Below are positions 24,140 through 34,298 of a stretch of DNA of 64,000 bases, in pieces (the stretch's first letter is position 1; each line of letters opens with the position of its first letter). The translations under genes and the position numbers were made by a program. The stretch is from DASXHY01 sp035552155. Lineage in GTDB: Bacteria > Verrucomicrobiota > Verrucomicrobiia > Limisphaerales > DASXHY01. The stretch lies in assembly GCA_035552155.1 (NCBI GenBank), contig DASZLX010000043.1:1-64000 (forward strand), in the 5' to 3' direction. The notes under the pieces are model-generated. The model worked only from the letters and a program-made list of their open reading frames with translations, did no database searches and was not told where the DNA came from.

Positions 24140-25019
24140 TCCCGCCGAACCCAAACCGCGGCCGCGCCTCCCGGAATGGTTGCGCATCAAATTGCCGACT
24201 TCGGACACGTTTTCACACACGCGCGCGCTGCTGGATGAATTAAAACTGCACACGGTTTGCGAGAGCGCGAAGTGCCCGAACCATTGGGAATGCTGGAGCA
24301 AGGGGACGGCAACATTCATGATCGCCGGCGATCGTTGCACGCGCGCGTGCGGCTTTTGCGCGGTCGCCACCGCGAAACCGTTCGCGCTGGAAGCGGACGA
24401 ACCGGCGCGGGTGGCCGAGGCGACGCGGCGGATGCGTCTCAAGCACGTGGTCATCACGGCCGTGGCGCGGGATGACCTGGCGGACGGCGGCGCGGAACAT
24501 TTCCGCAAGACCATCGAGGAGGTGCGCAAGTTGAACCCGGGAATTGTCATCGAGGTGCTGGTGCCGGATTTCAATGAGTCCGAGGCGGCGATTGAAATCG
24601 TGCTCGGCGCGAAGCCGGATATTTTCAATCACAACCTGGAAACGGTGCGGCGGCTCACGCCATCGGTCCGCTCGCGCGCGACTTACGATCGTTCTCTGAG
24701 TGTGCTGCGCAAGGTGAAGGCGCGACGGGGCGCGGCCATTTATACGAAGTCGGGCGTAATGCTGGGGCTGGGCGAGACGGCGGAGGAATTGTTTACCGCG
24801 ATGGAGGATTTGCGCGGCGCGCACTGCGATATTCTGACGCTGGGGCAATATCTTCAGCCCACGCTGAAGCATTTGCCGGTGGCGGAATTTGTTTCACCAG
24901 AAAAATTCGCGGAGTATGGCGAGCACGCGCGAGGGCTGGGTTTTGTGCATGTGGCCAGCGGGCCGATGGTGCGCAGTTCTTATCATGCGGATGAGTTTAC
25001 GGTGAAACCCAACTCGTAA
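24126..25019 (+). CDS. lipA: Lipoyl synthase
   Basis: A 297-residue radical SAM enzyme. Both cluster motifs are present: the auxiliary-cluster cysteines CESAKCPNHWECW (about 45-57) and the radical-SAM CTRACGFC (about 71-78). The C-terminal serine ligand region VRSSYHADEF is intact. LipA inserts two sulfurs into octanoyl groups on carrier proteins such as GcvH. It follows and overlaps the glutaredoxin gene. lipB is not seen in the window. Confidence 0.95.
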   Translation: MPILNPAEPKPRPRLPEWLRIKLPTSDTFSHTRALLDELKLHTVCESAKCPNHWECWSKGTATFMIAGDRCTRACGFCAVATAKPFALEADEPARVAEATRRMRLKHVVITAVARDDLADGGAEHFRKTIEEVRKLNPGIVIEVLVPDFNESEAAIEIVLGAKPDIFNHNLETVRRLTPSVRSRATYDRSLSVLRKVKARRGAAIYTKSGVMLGLGETAEELFTAMEDLRGAHCDILTLGQYLQPTLKHLPVAEFVSPEKFAEYGEHARGLGFVHVASGPMVRSSYHADEFTVKPNS

Positions 25020-25054
25020 GGGACGGAGGGGCAGCGAGCACTTTTTACAAGCGC

Positions 25055-25093
25055 CGTGCTGCGGCTGGTCTTTCAGACACAGCCACGCTCCGC
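25055..25093. repeat. Dispersed CTGCGGCTGGTC palindrome, copy 1
   Basis: CTGCGGCTGGTCTTTCAGAC followed by ACAGCCACGCTCC; related copies are at 52029-52063 and 54878-54916. It lies between the convergent lipA and acetyltransferase genes. Confidence 0.7.
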
Positions 25094-25095
25094 TT

Positions 25096-25716
25096 TCATC
25101 GGTGTAAAAAATCGGGGTGTTTCAGCAGCAGAAAAATGGCGAGGCCGAACACGATCGTTGCGAGGATGATGGCCGCAAGCGTGGCGAGCGTTTTCAAGGT
25201 GCGGGCCTGCTTGGTAATGCGCGCGGTTTGCTGCTTCTGCGCGCTCATGAACAGGGCCAGCTCCTTTTCGACCGCGCTGAGGACATCCTCGTTTTTCAAT
25301 TGCAGCGTGAGCCACGTGGCATTTTCGGCGCTCCATTCGGCAGGTAATTTTTTCAATTCTTCCTCGCTAGCGGACTTAAAACCGAGGCGCGTCCAGAACA
25401 GCGTTTTTTCCAGCGTCCACAAGCGCAGGATGCCGTGATTGGAGCAAAGAGTTCGGAGTCGATTCCACAGCAGTTCGCGGGCGGTGTCGGCGAGGGAAAA
25501 TTCCGTGAAACCTTCGCTGTGCAAGCAACCCTGGCTGGCGCTGGTTTGAAAACCGATTGCTCCCACGAATTCTCCATCCGCATTTTCGACGACTTGAAAT
25601 TCAGTGAGGCGAGGTTCCAATTCCGCGACGGGCAGATGCATGGAAGTCCAAAGGGAGCGCAAGTGGTCCAAGTCATCGACCGTGGCGCGGCGCACGCGCA
25701 GAGTGGCGGCAGTCAT
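25096..25716 (-). CDS. GNAT-like protein with C-terminal membrane anchor
   Basis: A 206-residue protein. Residues 1-115 have the start (LRVRRATVDDLDHLRSLW) and strand order of a GNAT acetyltransferase, with VGAIGFQTS as the central strand, but the acetyl-CoA loop is poorly conserved. After a helical linker, residues about 180-200 form one membrane segment (LAAIILATIVFGLAIFLLL) near the C-terminus, so the domain would face the cytosol from a tail anchor. Acceptor unknown. It stands alone, convergent with lipA. Confidence 0.6.
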   Translation of the reverse strand: MTAATLRVRRATVDDLDHLRSLWTSMHLPVAELEPRLTEFQVVENADGEFVGAIGFQTSASQGCLHSEGFTEFSLADTARELLWNRLRTLCSNHGILRLWTLEKTLFWTRLGFKSASEEELKKLPAEWSAENATWLTLQLKNEDVLSAVEKELALFMSAQKQQTARITKQARTLKTLATLAAIILATIVFGLAIFLLLKHPDFLHR

Positions 25717-25765
25717 GGCCCAAGGGTAGATTTGCCGCGCGGGAATTCAAGCTGGAGTTAGGGCC

Positions 25766-26023
25766 AGGGCTAACGCATCTAATCTCCAAAGATGCCAATG
25801 AGAAATTATTGATCGGGGAATTGAGCCGAGGGTCAATTCTGCCGAAGCCTCGCATGTGCGAAAACCCGCCCAAGCATTCAAGATGTTGCGGCCTTAAAAT
25901 TCATCCGCCTACCCATTTGTTGCTGTGGGCAAATGGGTAGGCGAATTTTAATTGTGATGATTCTAATGTCAAATCAAATGTCCAACGAAACATCGTGCCA
26001 GAAAATTAAGATGCGTCCGCCCT
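25766..26023. mobile_element. MITE-like element, copy 1
   Basis: A 258-bp non-coding element with imperfect terminal inverted repeats (AGGGCTAACGCATCTAAT at the left, ATTAAGATGCGTCCGCCCT at the right) and a central perfect 13-bp palindrome (GCCTACCCATTTG / CAAATGGGTAGGC, 25907-25942). An 11-bp direct repeat GAGTTAGGGCC flanks it (25755-25765 and 26025-26035), consistent with a target-site duplication. A close second copy is at 57506-57768. It has no ORF, so it would need a transposase supplied elsewhere. Confidence 0.8.
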
Positions 26024-26083
26024 CGAGTTAGGGCCGCGATCTTTCAAAGCCTCGAATCCAGCTACCCAACGCGCGGATGAAAT

Positions 26084-26112
26084 ATGGAGACAGGCAGGAT
26101 GCCTGTCCTACG
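26084..26112. repeat. REP-like palindrome (GGAGACAGGCAGGATGCCTG type)
   Basis: The hairpin ACAGGCA-GGA-TGCCTGT is a compensatory variant of the one at 14678-14712 (CGG changed to AGG on both arms), which supports a selected stem. Confidence 0.7.
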
Positions 26113-26146
26113 TCATGGTTGGCCTGCCGGCGCGGCCAATTGTCCA

Positions 26147-27454
26147 TCAGCCATTTTGTCGATAGGCTTCGGCGAGAAGCGTTATGGGATGGGCGATGCG
26201 AATGTTCACGCCGTCCGCGCGCGCGCCGTTAATAAGTTGCAACAGGCAACCGGGATTGGCCGTGGCCACGATTTGTGCGCCGGTGGATTTGATGTGGCTT
26301 ATTTTGCGCTGTAACAAGTCGCCAGCCATTTCTGGTTGAGTCAGATTGTAGACCCCGGCACTGCCGCAGCACCAAGAGCTTTCGGGCAGATCGACCAGTT
26401 TTATACCGGGAATCGCCCGCAACAGTTCGCGCGGCTGGGCGGTGATTTTTTGCCCGTGACACAAATGGCAGGAATCGTGGTAAGTAACCACGGTAGGACT
26501 GCCTCGCCGATCCGCCGCGACAGCCGATATTGGAGCCGTAACGCCAATCTCCACCAGCCACTCATGCACATCCTTCACTTTTTTGTCCCAGAGTTTCGCG
26601 CGCTCGGCACAGGCCGGATCGCCGGCGAGCAGGTGGCTGAAATGTTTCAGGTGCGAGCCGCAGCCACCCGCGTTGGTGATGATGGCGTCGAATTGCTCCG
26701 GCGGAAACTGATCGAGGTTCCGGCGCGCGAGCGCCTGCGCGAGTTCCCATTCGCCGTTGTGCGCGTGCAGGGAGCCGCAGCAGGATTGTTGCGGCGGGGT
26801 GAAGACTTCGCAGCCGTTGCGCACGAGCACTTCGGCGGTGTCGCGGTTGACGTGGCTGAAAATCGGGTCCTGCGCGCAGCCGGTGAGCAGCGCGACGCGG
26901 AATCTTTTCTTTCCCAGAGCGGGAGTAACCGGCGCGATTAGCTCGGCGGAAAAACGCGGTTGAATTTCCGGCGTCATGGCCTCCAGTTCGCGCATGCGCT
27001 TGGGAAGCAGGTGCAAAATCCCGCTGCGGCGGAGAAACGATTGCAGCCCGAGCCGTTGATACATGCGAATAGCTCGCGCGGCCAGGCGCAGACGGCGCAA
27101 ATCCATGAAGAGCCATTTGAGCGTGAACGAGCGGATGAAATTGCGTTTGGGTGATTTCAGCGCGCCGCTTTGCTCGGCTTCGGCGCGCGCGTGTTCGAAC
27201 AGTTCGGCGTAATTCACGCCGGCGGGGCAGGCGGTCTGGCAGGCAAGACAACCGAGGCAGAAATACATTTCTTCACCGAATGTTTTGGTCGGTTCGAGCT
27301 GGCCGTCGGCAATGGCGCGCATGAGGGCGATGCGGCCGCGCGGGCTATGGCGCTCGATTTTGGTCGCATCGTAAGTGGGGCAGGTGGGCAGGCACAGGCC
27401 GCAGTGCATGCATTGTTGCACGACGGAATAATCGAGGTCTTTGAGATGTGCCAT
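26147..27454 (-). CDS. glcF: Glycolate oxidase iron-sulfur subunit-like protein (GlcF)
   Basis: A 435-residue protein. Two 4Fe-4S motifs are near the N-terminus: CMHCGLCLPTCPTYD (about 15) and CLGCLACQTACPAGVNYAE (about 67). Two CCG-type domains follow, with CCGSLHA (about 220) and WCCGSAGVYN (about 360). This is the arrangement of GlcF and related lactate/glycolate dehydrogenase Fe-S subunits, which pass electrons from a flavin subunit to quinone. No GlcD/GlcE flavin gene is adjacent, so the partner must be elsewhere and the substrate is inferred only. Confidence 0.8.
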   Translation of the reverse strand: MAHLKDLDYSVVQQCMHCGLCLPTCPTYDATKIERHSPRGRIALMRAIADGQLEPTKTFGEEMYFCLGCLACQTACPAGVNYAELFEHARAEAEQSGALKSPKRNFIRSFTLKWLFMDLRRLRLAARAIRMYQRLGLQSFLRRSGILHLLPKRMRELEAMTPEIQPRFSAELIAPVTPALGKKRFRVALLTGCAQDPIFSHVNRDTAEVLVRNGCEVFTPPQQSCCGSLHAHNGEWELAQALARRNLDQFPPEQFDAIITNAGGCGSHLKHFSHLLAGDPACAERAKLWDKKVKDVHEWLVEIGVTAPISAVAADRRGSPTVVTYHDSCHLCHGQKITAQPRELLRAIPGIKLVDLPESSWCCGSAGVYNLTQPEMAGDLLQRKISHIKSTGAQIVATANPGCLLQLINGARADGVNIRIAHPITLLAEAYRQNG

Positions 27455-27534
27455 TATTTGCGATTTACGATATACGATTTACGGGATGCGGCCAGCTTTC
27501 GCACGTTCGTAAATTGAAAATCGACAATCGCAAA

Positions 27535-28215
27535 TCAGAAATCGTGGGTTTCGCCGGGTTTGAGCAAATGCAATTTTTTGCCTTTGGCGGCGAAGGTTTC
27601 GATCGCGGCGCGGTGATCGATCTTGATGGGTGGAAAGGTGTCGAAATGCACGCCGAGGACTTCATTGCAATTCACAAACTCGGCCGCGCGGACGGCATCC
27701 GCCGCTCCCATCGTAAAATTATCGCCCACGGGCAGCGCGGCCCAATTCAACCTGGTCGATTCGCCAATCAGCTTCATATCGAGGGTCAACGCGGTGTCGC
27801 CGGCGTAATAAAAATTCCCCTCATCGCTCTCCACCACGAATCCGCCGGCGCTGCCGCCGTAGGTTCCATCCGGCAGGCTGCTGGAATGAATGGCATTCAC
27901 AAATTTTGCCCGGCAAACATCCAATTTCATGACGCCACCCGGATTCACGGGATGAGTCTTGGACGCGCCTTGTTTGCCCAGCCATTCCGAGACTTCATAG
28001 GGCGCGACAATCAGCGCGCCGGTGCGTTTGGCGATCGCCAGCGCGTCGGCCAGATGGTCATCGTGGCCGTGGGTGATCAGGATATAATCGGCCGGGACTT
28101 TGTTGACGTCGATGGATTTGGCCAATTCGTTGGGCGTGATGAACGGGTCGAAAAGGATGGTGCGATTTTTAATCTGCACGGCAAAACAGGCGTGTCCGTA
28201 AAAAGTTACTTTCAT
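27535..28215 (-). CDS. UPF0173 metallo-beta-lactamase-fold hydrolase
   Basis: A 226-residue protein of the YtkL/UPF0173 family. MKVTFYGHACFAV begins it, and the metal-binding HGHDDHLAD is at about residue 49, with AGDTALTLDMKLIGE at about 140 and GVHFDTFPPI at about 195. It is a cytosolic metal-dependent hydrolase of unknown substrate. The ATG at 28215 matches the family start; five extra codons upstream are unlikely. The gap to the GlcF-like gene (80 bases) is filled by a TTTACGA-type heptamer repeat. Confidence 0.85.
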   Translation of the reverse strand: MKVTFYGHACFAVQIKNRTILFDPFITPNELAKSIDVNKVPADYILITHGHDDHLADALAIAKRTGALIVAPYEVSEWLGKQGASKTHPVNPGGVMKLDVCRAKFVNAIHSSSLPDGTYGGSAGGFVVESDEGNFYYAGDTALTLDMKLIGESTRLNWAALPVGDNFTMGAADAVRAAEFVNCNEVLGVHFDTFPPIKIDHRAAIETFAAKGKKLHLLKPGETHDF

Positions 28216-28363
28216 AATTTTTTCCCTCACTGCGGCGGAAAAGGTTCAACAGATATTTAGTGTGAGTTTGCGTCGAGGTCAATGCGTAGGAAACCTCCAA
28301 ATTCCAATACCCAAGCTCCAGAGAAGCTCCACGTTCCAAGCCTCTGTGGTACCGCAGTCCAAG

Positions 28364-28405
28364 ACCTGGCGGAGGCTGAATGTGGCGGTCACAGACCGCC
28401 GCTAC
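28364..28405. repeat. REP-like palindrome (GGCGGTCACAGACCGCC)
   Basis: The stem GGCGGTC / GACCGCC closes a 3-nt loop, just outside the rpoD terminator. It is one of several palindrome families in the window. Confidence 0.6.
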
Positions 28406-28411
28406 ACAAAG

Positions 28412-28440
28412 AAAAAGGGCCGGCTGGCGCCGGCCCTTTC
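28412..28440 (-). terminator. Rho-independent terminator of rpoD
   Basis: The stem AAAGGGCCGGC / GCCGGCCCTTT closes a 4-nt loop. On the minus strand it continues into TTTTTCTTT, 20 bases after the rpoD stop. Confidence 0.9.
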
Positions 28441-28459
28441 GTAATTCTGTGGTGGCGGC

Positions 28460-30355
<1,896 letters not shown>

Positions 30356-30804
30356 AAATGTATCAGACGCGCGCAGCCCGTTTTAGTTCATTAATGTGCG
30401 GGATTTCTCCGCAAACGGCTGAGCAGCTTAATGTTAGGTTTGTCCGCCGGGGCGTTTGAAGATGCAAACACCAGAAGACCGCCACTCACTAAAGCGCCAA
30501 CACCATACAATAGGTTGGGTCGATTTCAACCAGCCGAAGTCTTGTCTGGAGACGTTTTTCCCCAATGCTTTTACACATCAAAGCCGGGGAATCCGCTACG
30601 GACGCTTCGCCTGCACCGTGAGCCGCTTCTGCCACAACGAGTTACGTCGAGCAAACCTTGCAAGGATGACTCCACCACAGCTACCCAAACCTTGCAAGCA
30701 GTAAAAGTGAAAATCTTTACTCAAATGTCGCTGATTTGGCACTCGGCGATGGGTGTTCCCCCCATTTGAGCGATCCGAGGGAGGGCTTATCTTTTTTCAG
30801 CGCC
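30356..30804. other. Intergenic region upstream of rpoD, no gene assigned
   Basis: About 450 bases between the divergent rpoD and a small plus-strand gene. Short frames exist (82 and 112 residues), but they overlap each other, have no recognisable product and no ribosome-binding site. A direct repeat AAACCTTGCAAG occurs at about 30651 and 30698. A leader RNA or small RNA is possible but not shown. Confidence 0.4.
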
Positions 30805-31050
30805 ATGAAACGACCTTTGGAAGAAGCGGTGGAATTGTTTCGCGGAAACGAAGCGCTGGCGGGCAGCGACCGTGAAAAGGCTAATCTTTATCGGGGGTTG
30901 AGCCTCCTGGCCGAAGGCTTGCGCCGGTTGGAAAAGGAACTGGCGACAGTGGATTCGGAACTTCAGGATGGGCCTTCCCATTTTTATCAGCGACGCCGGC
31001 CGCCGGTCGGCAAAAGGGTGCGGGCGGTGCCCGCGGCCCGAAGGGAGTAA
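30805..31050 (+). CDS. Small helical hypothetical protein
   Basis: An 81-residue protein. Residues 1-50 form an amphipathic helical segment (PLEEAVELFRGNEALAG, EGLRRLEKELATVDSEL), and the last 25 are Arg/Pro-rich (RRRPPVGKRVRAVPAARRE). It ends 2 bases before the next membrane-protein gene, which suggests a two-gene operon. No family is recognised and no membrane segment is present. No clear ribosome-binding site is seen before the ATG, so the start is tentative. Confidence 0.5.
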   Translation: MKRPLEEAVELFRGNEALAGSDREKANLYRGLSLLAEGLRRLEKELATVDSELQDGPSHFYQRRRPPVGKRVRAVPAARRE

Positions 31051-31052
31051 AT

Positions 31053-31526
31053 ATGATCAAAGGTTTCGAATCGCCTCATTCAACCGAGCCCGTGGAAAAA
31101 AGCCGATGGCATTTCGTGCCGGCGATTGCGGCAGGACTTATCGCCGGATTTGTTTTGTTGGTTCTTCCGCACGCCAGCCCGTGGGAGGGGTTGACGTCAT
31201 TCACGCCGGCGGTTCTAGGGCGGGTGATCCCGGCGACGTGGAATGTGCCAATTTTGGGCGTAGTGATAATGCATCTCGTGCTCTCATTAATTTACGGATT
31301 CATTGTTTCGCTGGTGGTCATCAACATCCGGGAATTGCGCGCCGTCTTCATTGGCGGCTTGGTGGGGTTGGTCCTTTATTTTTTGAACCTGCTGGTTGTT
31401 TCTTTCTGCCTGCCGGAATTGCGCGGGAATGAAGTGTCGATCTTCGTCACGCATGTCGTTTTTGGATTGATTGCGGCCGGCGTGTACCGGGGGTTGTTGC
31501 GACGCAAGGTTGCGGCGGAGCCCTAA
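31053..31526 (+). CDS. Four-helix inner-membrane hypothetical protein
   Basis: A 157-residue protein with four hydrophobic segments (about 22-40, 67-90, 97-117, 128-145), for example IAAGLIAGFVLLVLPH and LGVVIMHLVLSLIYGFIVSL. There is no signal peptide and no catalytic motif. It is coupled to the preceding 81-residue gene. Function unknown; the layout resembles small membrane proteins found near stress genes, but this is not specific. Confidence 0.65.
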   Translation: MIKGFESPHSTEPVEKSRWHFVPAIAAGLIAGFVLLVLPHASPWEGLTSFTPAVLGRVIPATWNVPILGVVIMHLVLSLIYGFIVSLVVINIRELRAVFIGGLVGLVLYFLNLLVVSFCLPELRGNEVSIFVTHVVFGLIAAGVYRGLLRRKVAAEP

Positions 31527-31860
31527 TTTACGATTTACGATATACGATTTACGAGGTGCTTTCAGGTTCTTGACGCCAGTAAATGGTGAATTTCCCTTCA
31601 CTTCTTCTACAGAATTTTCGTGTGCGATAGATACGCCGCAGCAATAACCTGCTCGCTCGTAAATCTTAAATCCCCCCGAGCTTTCGCCAATTTACGCTTT
31701 ACGAGGCGCTTTCAGGTTCTTGACGCAGGTAAATCGTGAATTTCCCTTCCGTTCTCCTACAGAAATTACGCGTACGATAAGATACGAGCCGCCGCAACGA
31801 TCCGCACGCTCGTAAATCGCACGCTCGTAAATCGTAAATCATAAATCCCCCGCTGTCAGA
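31527..31860. repeat. Tandemly duplicated ~155-bp unit with heptamer edges
   Basis: Two diverged copies start at about 31530 and 31690. Each holds a TTTACGA heptamer run, then GGTGCTTTCAGGTTCTTGACG / GGCGCTTTCAGG, a GTGAATTTCCCTTC box, CTACAGAA, and a CTCGTAAAT run. No ORF survives across both copies, so it is a non-coding duplication. With the following bases it makes the 501-bp gap before the GH43-like gene. Confidence 0.75.
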
Positions 31861-32027
31861 CAAACTACGACACCAGAATCAGACCGGTGCCGATTTTACG
31901 GTTTTGTGCGTTGGACGATTCTGTCCTCGAAGCGTGCGCCATGTGCGGCGTTCGTTTCGGCGACGTGAACAATTAAACGAGCAAAACTATAAACCCGATC
32001 CTGCCACCGCATTCGGCCGACCCGTGG

Positions 32028-32933
32028 ATGATTTTTCACGGCGGATTTTACTTCTACTGTGAAAGCCGGAACAAGCGGCACATTTACATCCGGCGCTCGC
32101 GGACCATTGCGGGCATCGGCAAGGATCCCGGAGTGCGCGTCTGGACCGCTCCCGAGCGCGGCGGCAATTGCGATAATGTCTGGGCGCCGGAATTGCACCT
32201 GATCGACGGACGCTGGTTTATTTATTACGCCGCCGACGACGGCGAGAATGCCAATCATCGCATGTGGGTGCTGGAGGCCGACGGTTCGGACCCGCGTGGC
32301 AAATATATCTGCCGCGGGCAATTGGATACCGGCGGCTGGGCGATTGACGGCACCGTGCTCACGCTGGATCACGCGCGCAAATATTTTATATGGTCCGGCT
32401 GGCCGGGGAAGAAGGACGGCCAACAGAATCTTTACATCGCGCCCATGAAGGATCCGGCGACGATTTCCGGCGAGCGCGTGTTATTGGCTGCGCCCCAGGA
32501 AAAATGGGAGCGCGTGGCGATGCCGATTTGCGAAGGGCCGCAGGTGCTGCGGCGCAACGGTGATTTATTCATCGTGTATTCCGCCAGCGGAAGTTGGACG
32601 CCCGATTACTGCCTGGGAATGCTTCACAACAACACCCACGATATCCTCAATCCCGCCAAGTGGCGCAAGCACGGGCCGGTTTTTCAAAAGACGGAACAGG
32701 TGTGGGGCGTGGGGCATTGCTCGTTCGTGAAATCCTTTTGCCAGACCGAGGATTGGATTGTTTATCACTCCAAATCGAGCCCCCAGCACGGCTGGGAGGA
32801 CCGGGATGTCCACGCCAAACAATTTTTCTGGAGCAGCGATGGCTTTCCTGATTTCGGTGAACCTCTGCCGCGATCGCTGCCGGTACGCCCGCCCTCGCGG
32901 ACGCGCACCAAGTCGCTGCCGCTGGCCGCTTGA
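32028..32933 (+). CDS. GH43-like glycoside hydrolase, 5' end damaged
   Basis: The frame from the first ATG gives 301 residues of a five-bladed beta-propeller of the GH43 type. Two of three catalytic acids are plain: Asp in WAIDGTVLTL (about 104) and Glu in ICEGPQVLRR (about 166). The third, the general base in the usual NPxLP...ADPW start, is encoded upstream of this ATG (31992-32027, reading NPILPPHSADPW) with no ATG, GTG or TTG after the in-frame TAA at 31974-31976. So the gene either uses a rare start codon or has a nonsense mutation in its 5' end. There is no signal peptide. It overlaps the next gene by 4 bases. Likely acts on arabinan- or xylan-type glycans. Confidence 0.7.
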   Translation: MIFHGGFYFYCESRNKRHIYIRRSRTIAGIGKDPGVRVWTAPERGGNCDNVWAPELHLIDGRWFIYYAADDGENANHRMWVLEADGSDPRGKYICRGQLDTGGWAIDGTVLTLDHARKYFIWSGWPGKKDGQQNLYIAPMKDPATISGERVLLAAPQEKWERVAMPICEGPQVLRRNGDLFIVYSASGSWTPDYCLGMLHNNTHDILNPAKWRKHGPVFQKTEQVWGVGHCSFVKSFCQTEDWIVYHSKSSPQHGWEDRDVHAKQFFWSSDGFPDFGEPLPRSLPVRPPSRTRTKSLPLAA

Positions 32934-33889
32934 ACGATCAACCTTTTGCAAACGTCACCATCTTGAAACCACTCAAGTTGAATTCCAAAATCACTCGTTC
33001 TCTTTTCGTTGTCGGGCTGATGTTGGCCGTGGCCGTGTGTTTTTGGCCGGAGCCATTGCCGGTGGGGGCGGCGGCCACTGACAAAACAAACGTGAAAGTC
33101 ACTACCGAACACGGCCAGGGCGGCAGCACGCATTTCATGGTGGAGAATTCCGAGTTGAGCGAGGTCACGATGACCTTTGATTTCAGCACGGAGAATTTGA
33201 AGGGAAATGTCACCTTCCCTTACACGGCCACGTTCAAGCCGGGCGAGACCGAGGCGTTCACGCTTACCCCTCTCGATACGAACCACGAATGGGAATATTC
33301 CTACACCAATTATTTCAAGATGGGCAGCAGCGTGGCGGCGCCAGATGATTACGTCTATTCATTGCCTTACGCGCCAGGCACCACTCATCGCATCACGCAA
33401 GGCTATGATGGCAAATTCAGCCACCAGGGCTCGAACAAATACGCCATCGACTGGCAAATGCCGCAAGGCACGGCGGTGTGTGCCGCGCGCGGCGGGTTGG
33501 TCGTGAAGGTGAAGGATGATTCCGACCGCGGCGGCCCGAACATAAAGTTTGATCCTTTTAATAATTATGTGCTGATTCGCCACGATGACGGCACGCTGGG
33601 CCATTACTGCCATTTGAAAAAGGGCGGGGTGGTGGTGCATCCCGGCCAGATCGTGAAGACCGGCGATTTAATCGCGCTCTCGGGTAGCACCGGCTTTTCG
33701 AGCGGGCCGCATCTGCATTTTTGCGTATTTGTCGCCCGGAATGGACGCGAGCGTGAGAGCGTCCCGGTGAAGTTTCGCGTGGCAGACGGCGAAGCGATGA
33801 CACTCGTCGAGGGCGAGAAATATCGCGCGCCCGAGATGCAGGCCCAGGTCAGGACGGTCGCCTCGCGGAAGGTGCCTGTCGGTGGCTGA
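32930..33889 (+). CDS. Secreted M23-family metallopeptidase
   Basis: A 319-residue protein. The N-terminal basic-hydrophobic stretch (residues 20-45, SLFVVGLMLAVAVCFW then LPVGAAA) is a signal peptide. The LytM/M23 domain spans about 150-270: FSHQGSNKYAIDWQMPQGT supplies the first His and Asp, HYCHLKKGG and GPHLHFCVF the further zinc and catalytic His residues. It probably cuts peptidoglycan cross-bridges or peptides in the periplasm. The TTG start overlaps the stop of the GH43-like gene (TTGA), so the two are coupled. Confidence 0.8.
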   Translation: MNDQPFANVTILKPLKLNSKITRSLFVVGLMLAVAVCFWPEPLPVGAAATDKTNVKVTTEHGQGGSTHFMVENSELSEVTMTFDFSTENLKGNVTFPYTATFKPGETEAFTLTPLDTNHEWEYSYTNYFKMGSSVAAPDDYVYSLPYAPGTTHRITQGYDGKFSHQGSNKYAIDWQMPQGTAVCAARGGLVVKVKDDSDRGGPNIKFDPFNNYVLIRHDDGTLGHYCHLKKGGVVVHPGQIVKTGDLIALSGSTGFSSGPHLHFCVFVARNGRERESVPVKFRVADGEAMTLVEGEKYRAPEMQAQVRTVASRKVPVGG

Positions 33890-33930
33890 GGAATGCCGGC
33901 GATCCGGGAGGCAATTTCAGCGCCGCCGTA

Positions 33931-34104
33931 TTAAGGAGTCGTGTTTGAATTCGTGCTGGTGCCGGAATGGCCGCTGTTAAGGGAATTGGTGCTGCCGTTT
34001 GCCGTCCCGCTGCTGGTGCCGTATTCGTCGCTGGTTCCGCCTTGATTGCAACCCGCCAAAACCACCGCTGCCGCCGCGCCGAGAATCAATATCAATTTCT
34101 TCAT
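33931..34104 (-). CDS. Small Ser/Thr/Asn-rich lipoprotein
   Basis: A 57-residue protein too short for usual cut-offs. MKKLILILGAAAAVVLAGC is a complete lipoprotein signal with lipobox LAGC (Cys 19). The mature part NQGGTSDEYGTSSGTANGST is low-complexity. The motif GGT-x-DEY-x-T-x-SGT right after the Cys is shared with the small lipoprotein at 42284-42472. It is likely anchored in the outer or inner membrane; role unknown. Confidence 0.75.
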   Translation of the reverse strand: MKKLILILGAAAAVVLAGCNQGGTSDEYGTSSGTANGSTNSLNSGHSGTSTNSNTTP

Positions 34105-34221
34105 AACGTTCTACTGGTTGTTTCAATTTTACTACCGGTGGCTAGAACGTATGCTCGGCACGATTTACCTCAACGCGGTTAAACCCGCGTTTGCTTTCCA
34201 GCGAAGCCCCAGAGGAAGAAA

Positions 34222-34290
34222 GTTAAGGAGTTCTCCTCGAAAGTTAAGAGTTAAGGAGTTCTCCTCGGCAATTCCCAAACTCTTCAACTC
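34222..34290. repeat. GTTAAGGAGTTCTCCTCG direct repeat and heptamers
   Basis: The 18-bp unit GTTAAGGAGTTCTCCTCG occurs twice (about 34223 and 34252), joined by AGTTAAG heptamers, between the two small minus-strand genes. Confidence 0.8.
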
Positions 34291-34298
34291 TTAAATTT

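Noticed and set aside
30431..30769. 112-residue ORF upstream of the 81-residue gene
   Set aside because: No ribosome-binding site, competing frame of similar length, and no recognisable protein text.
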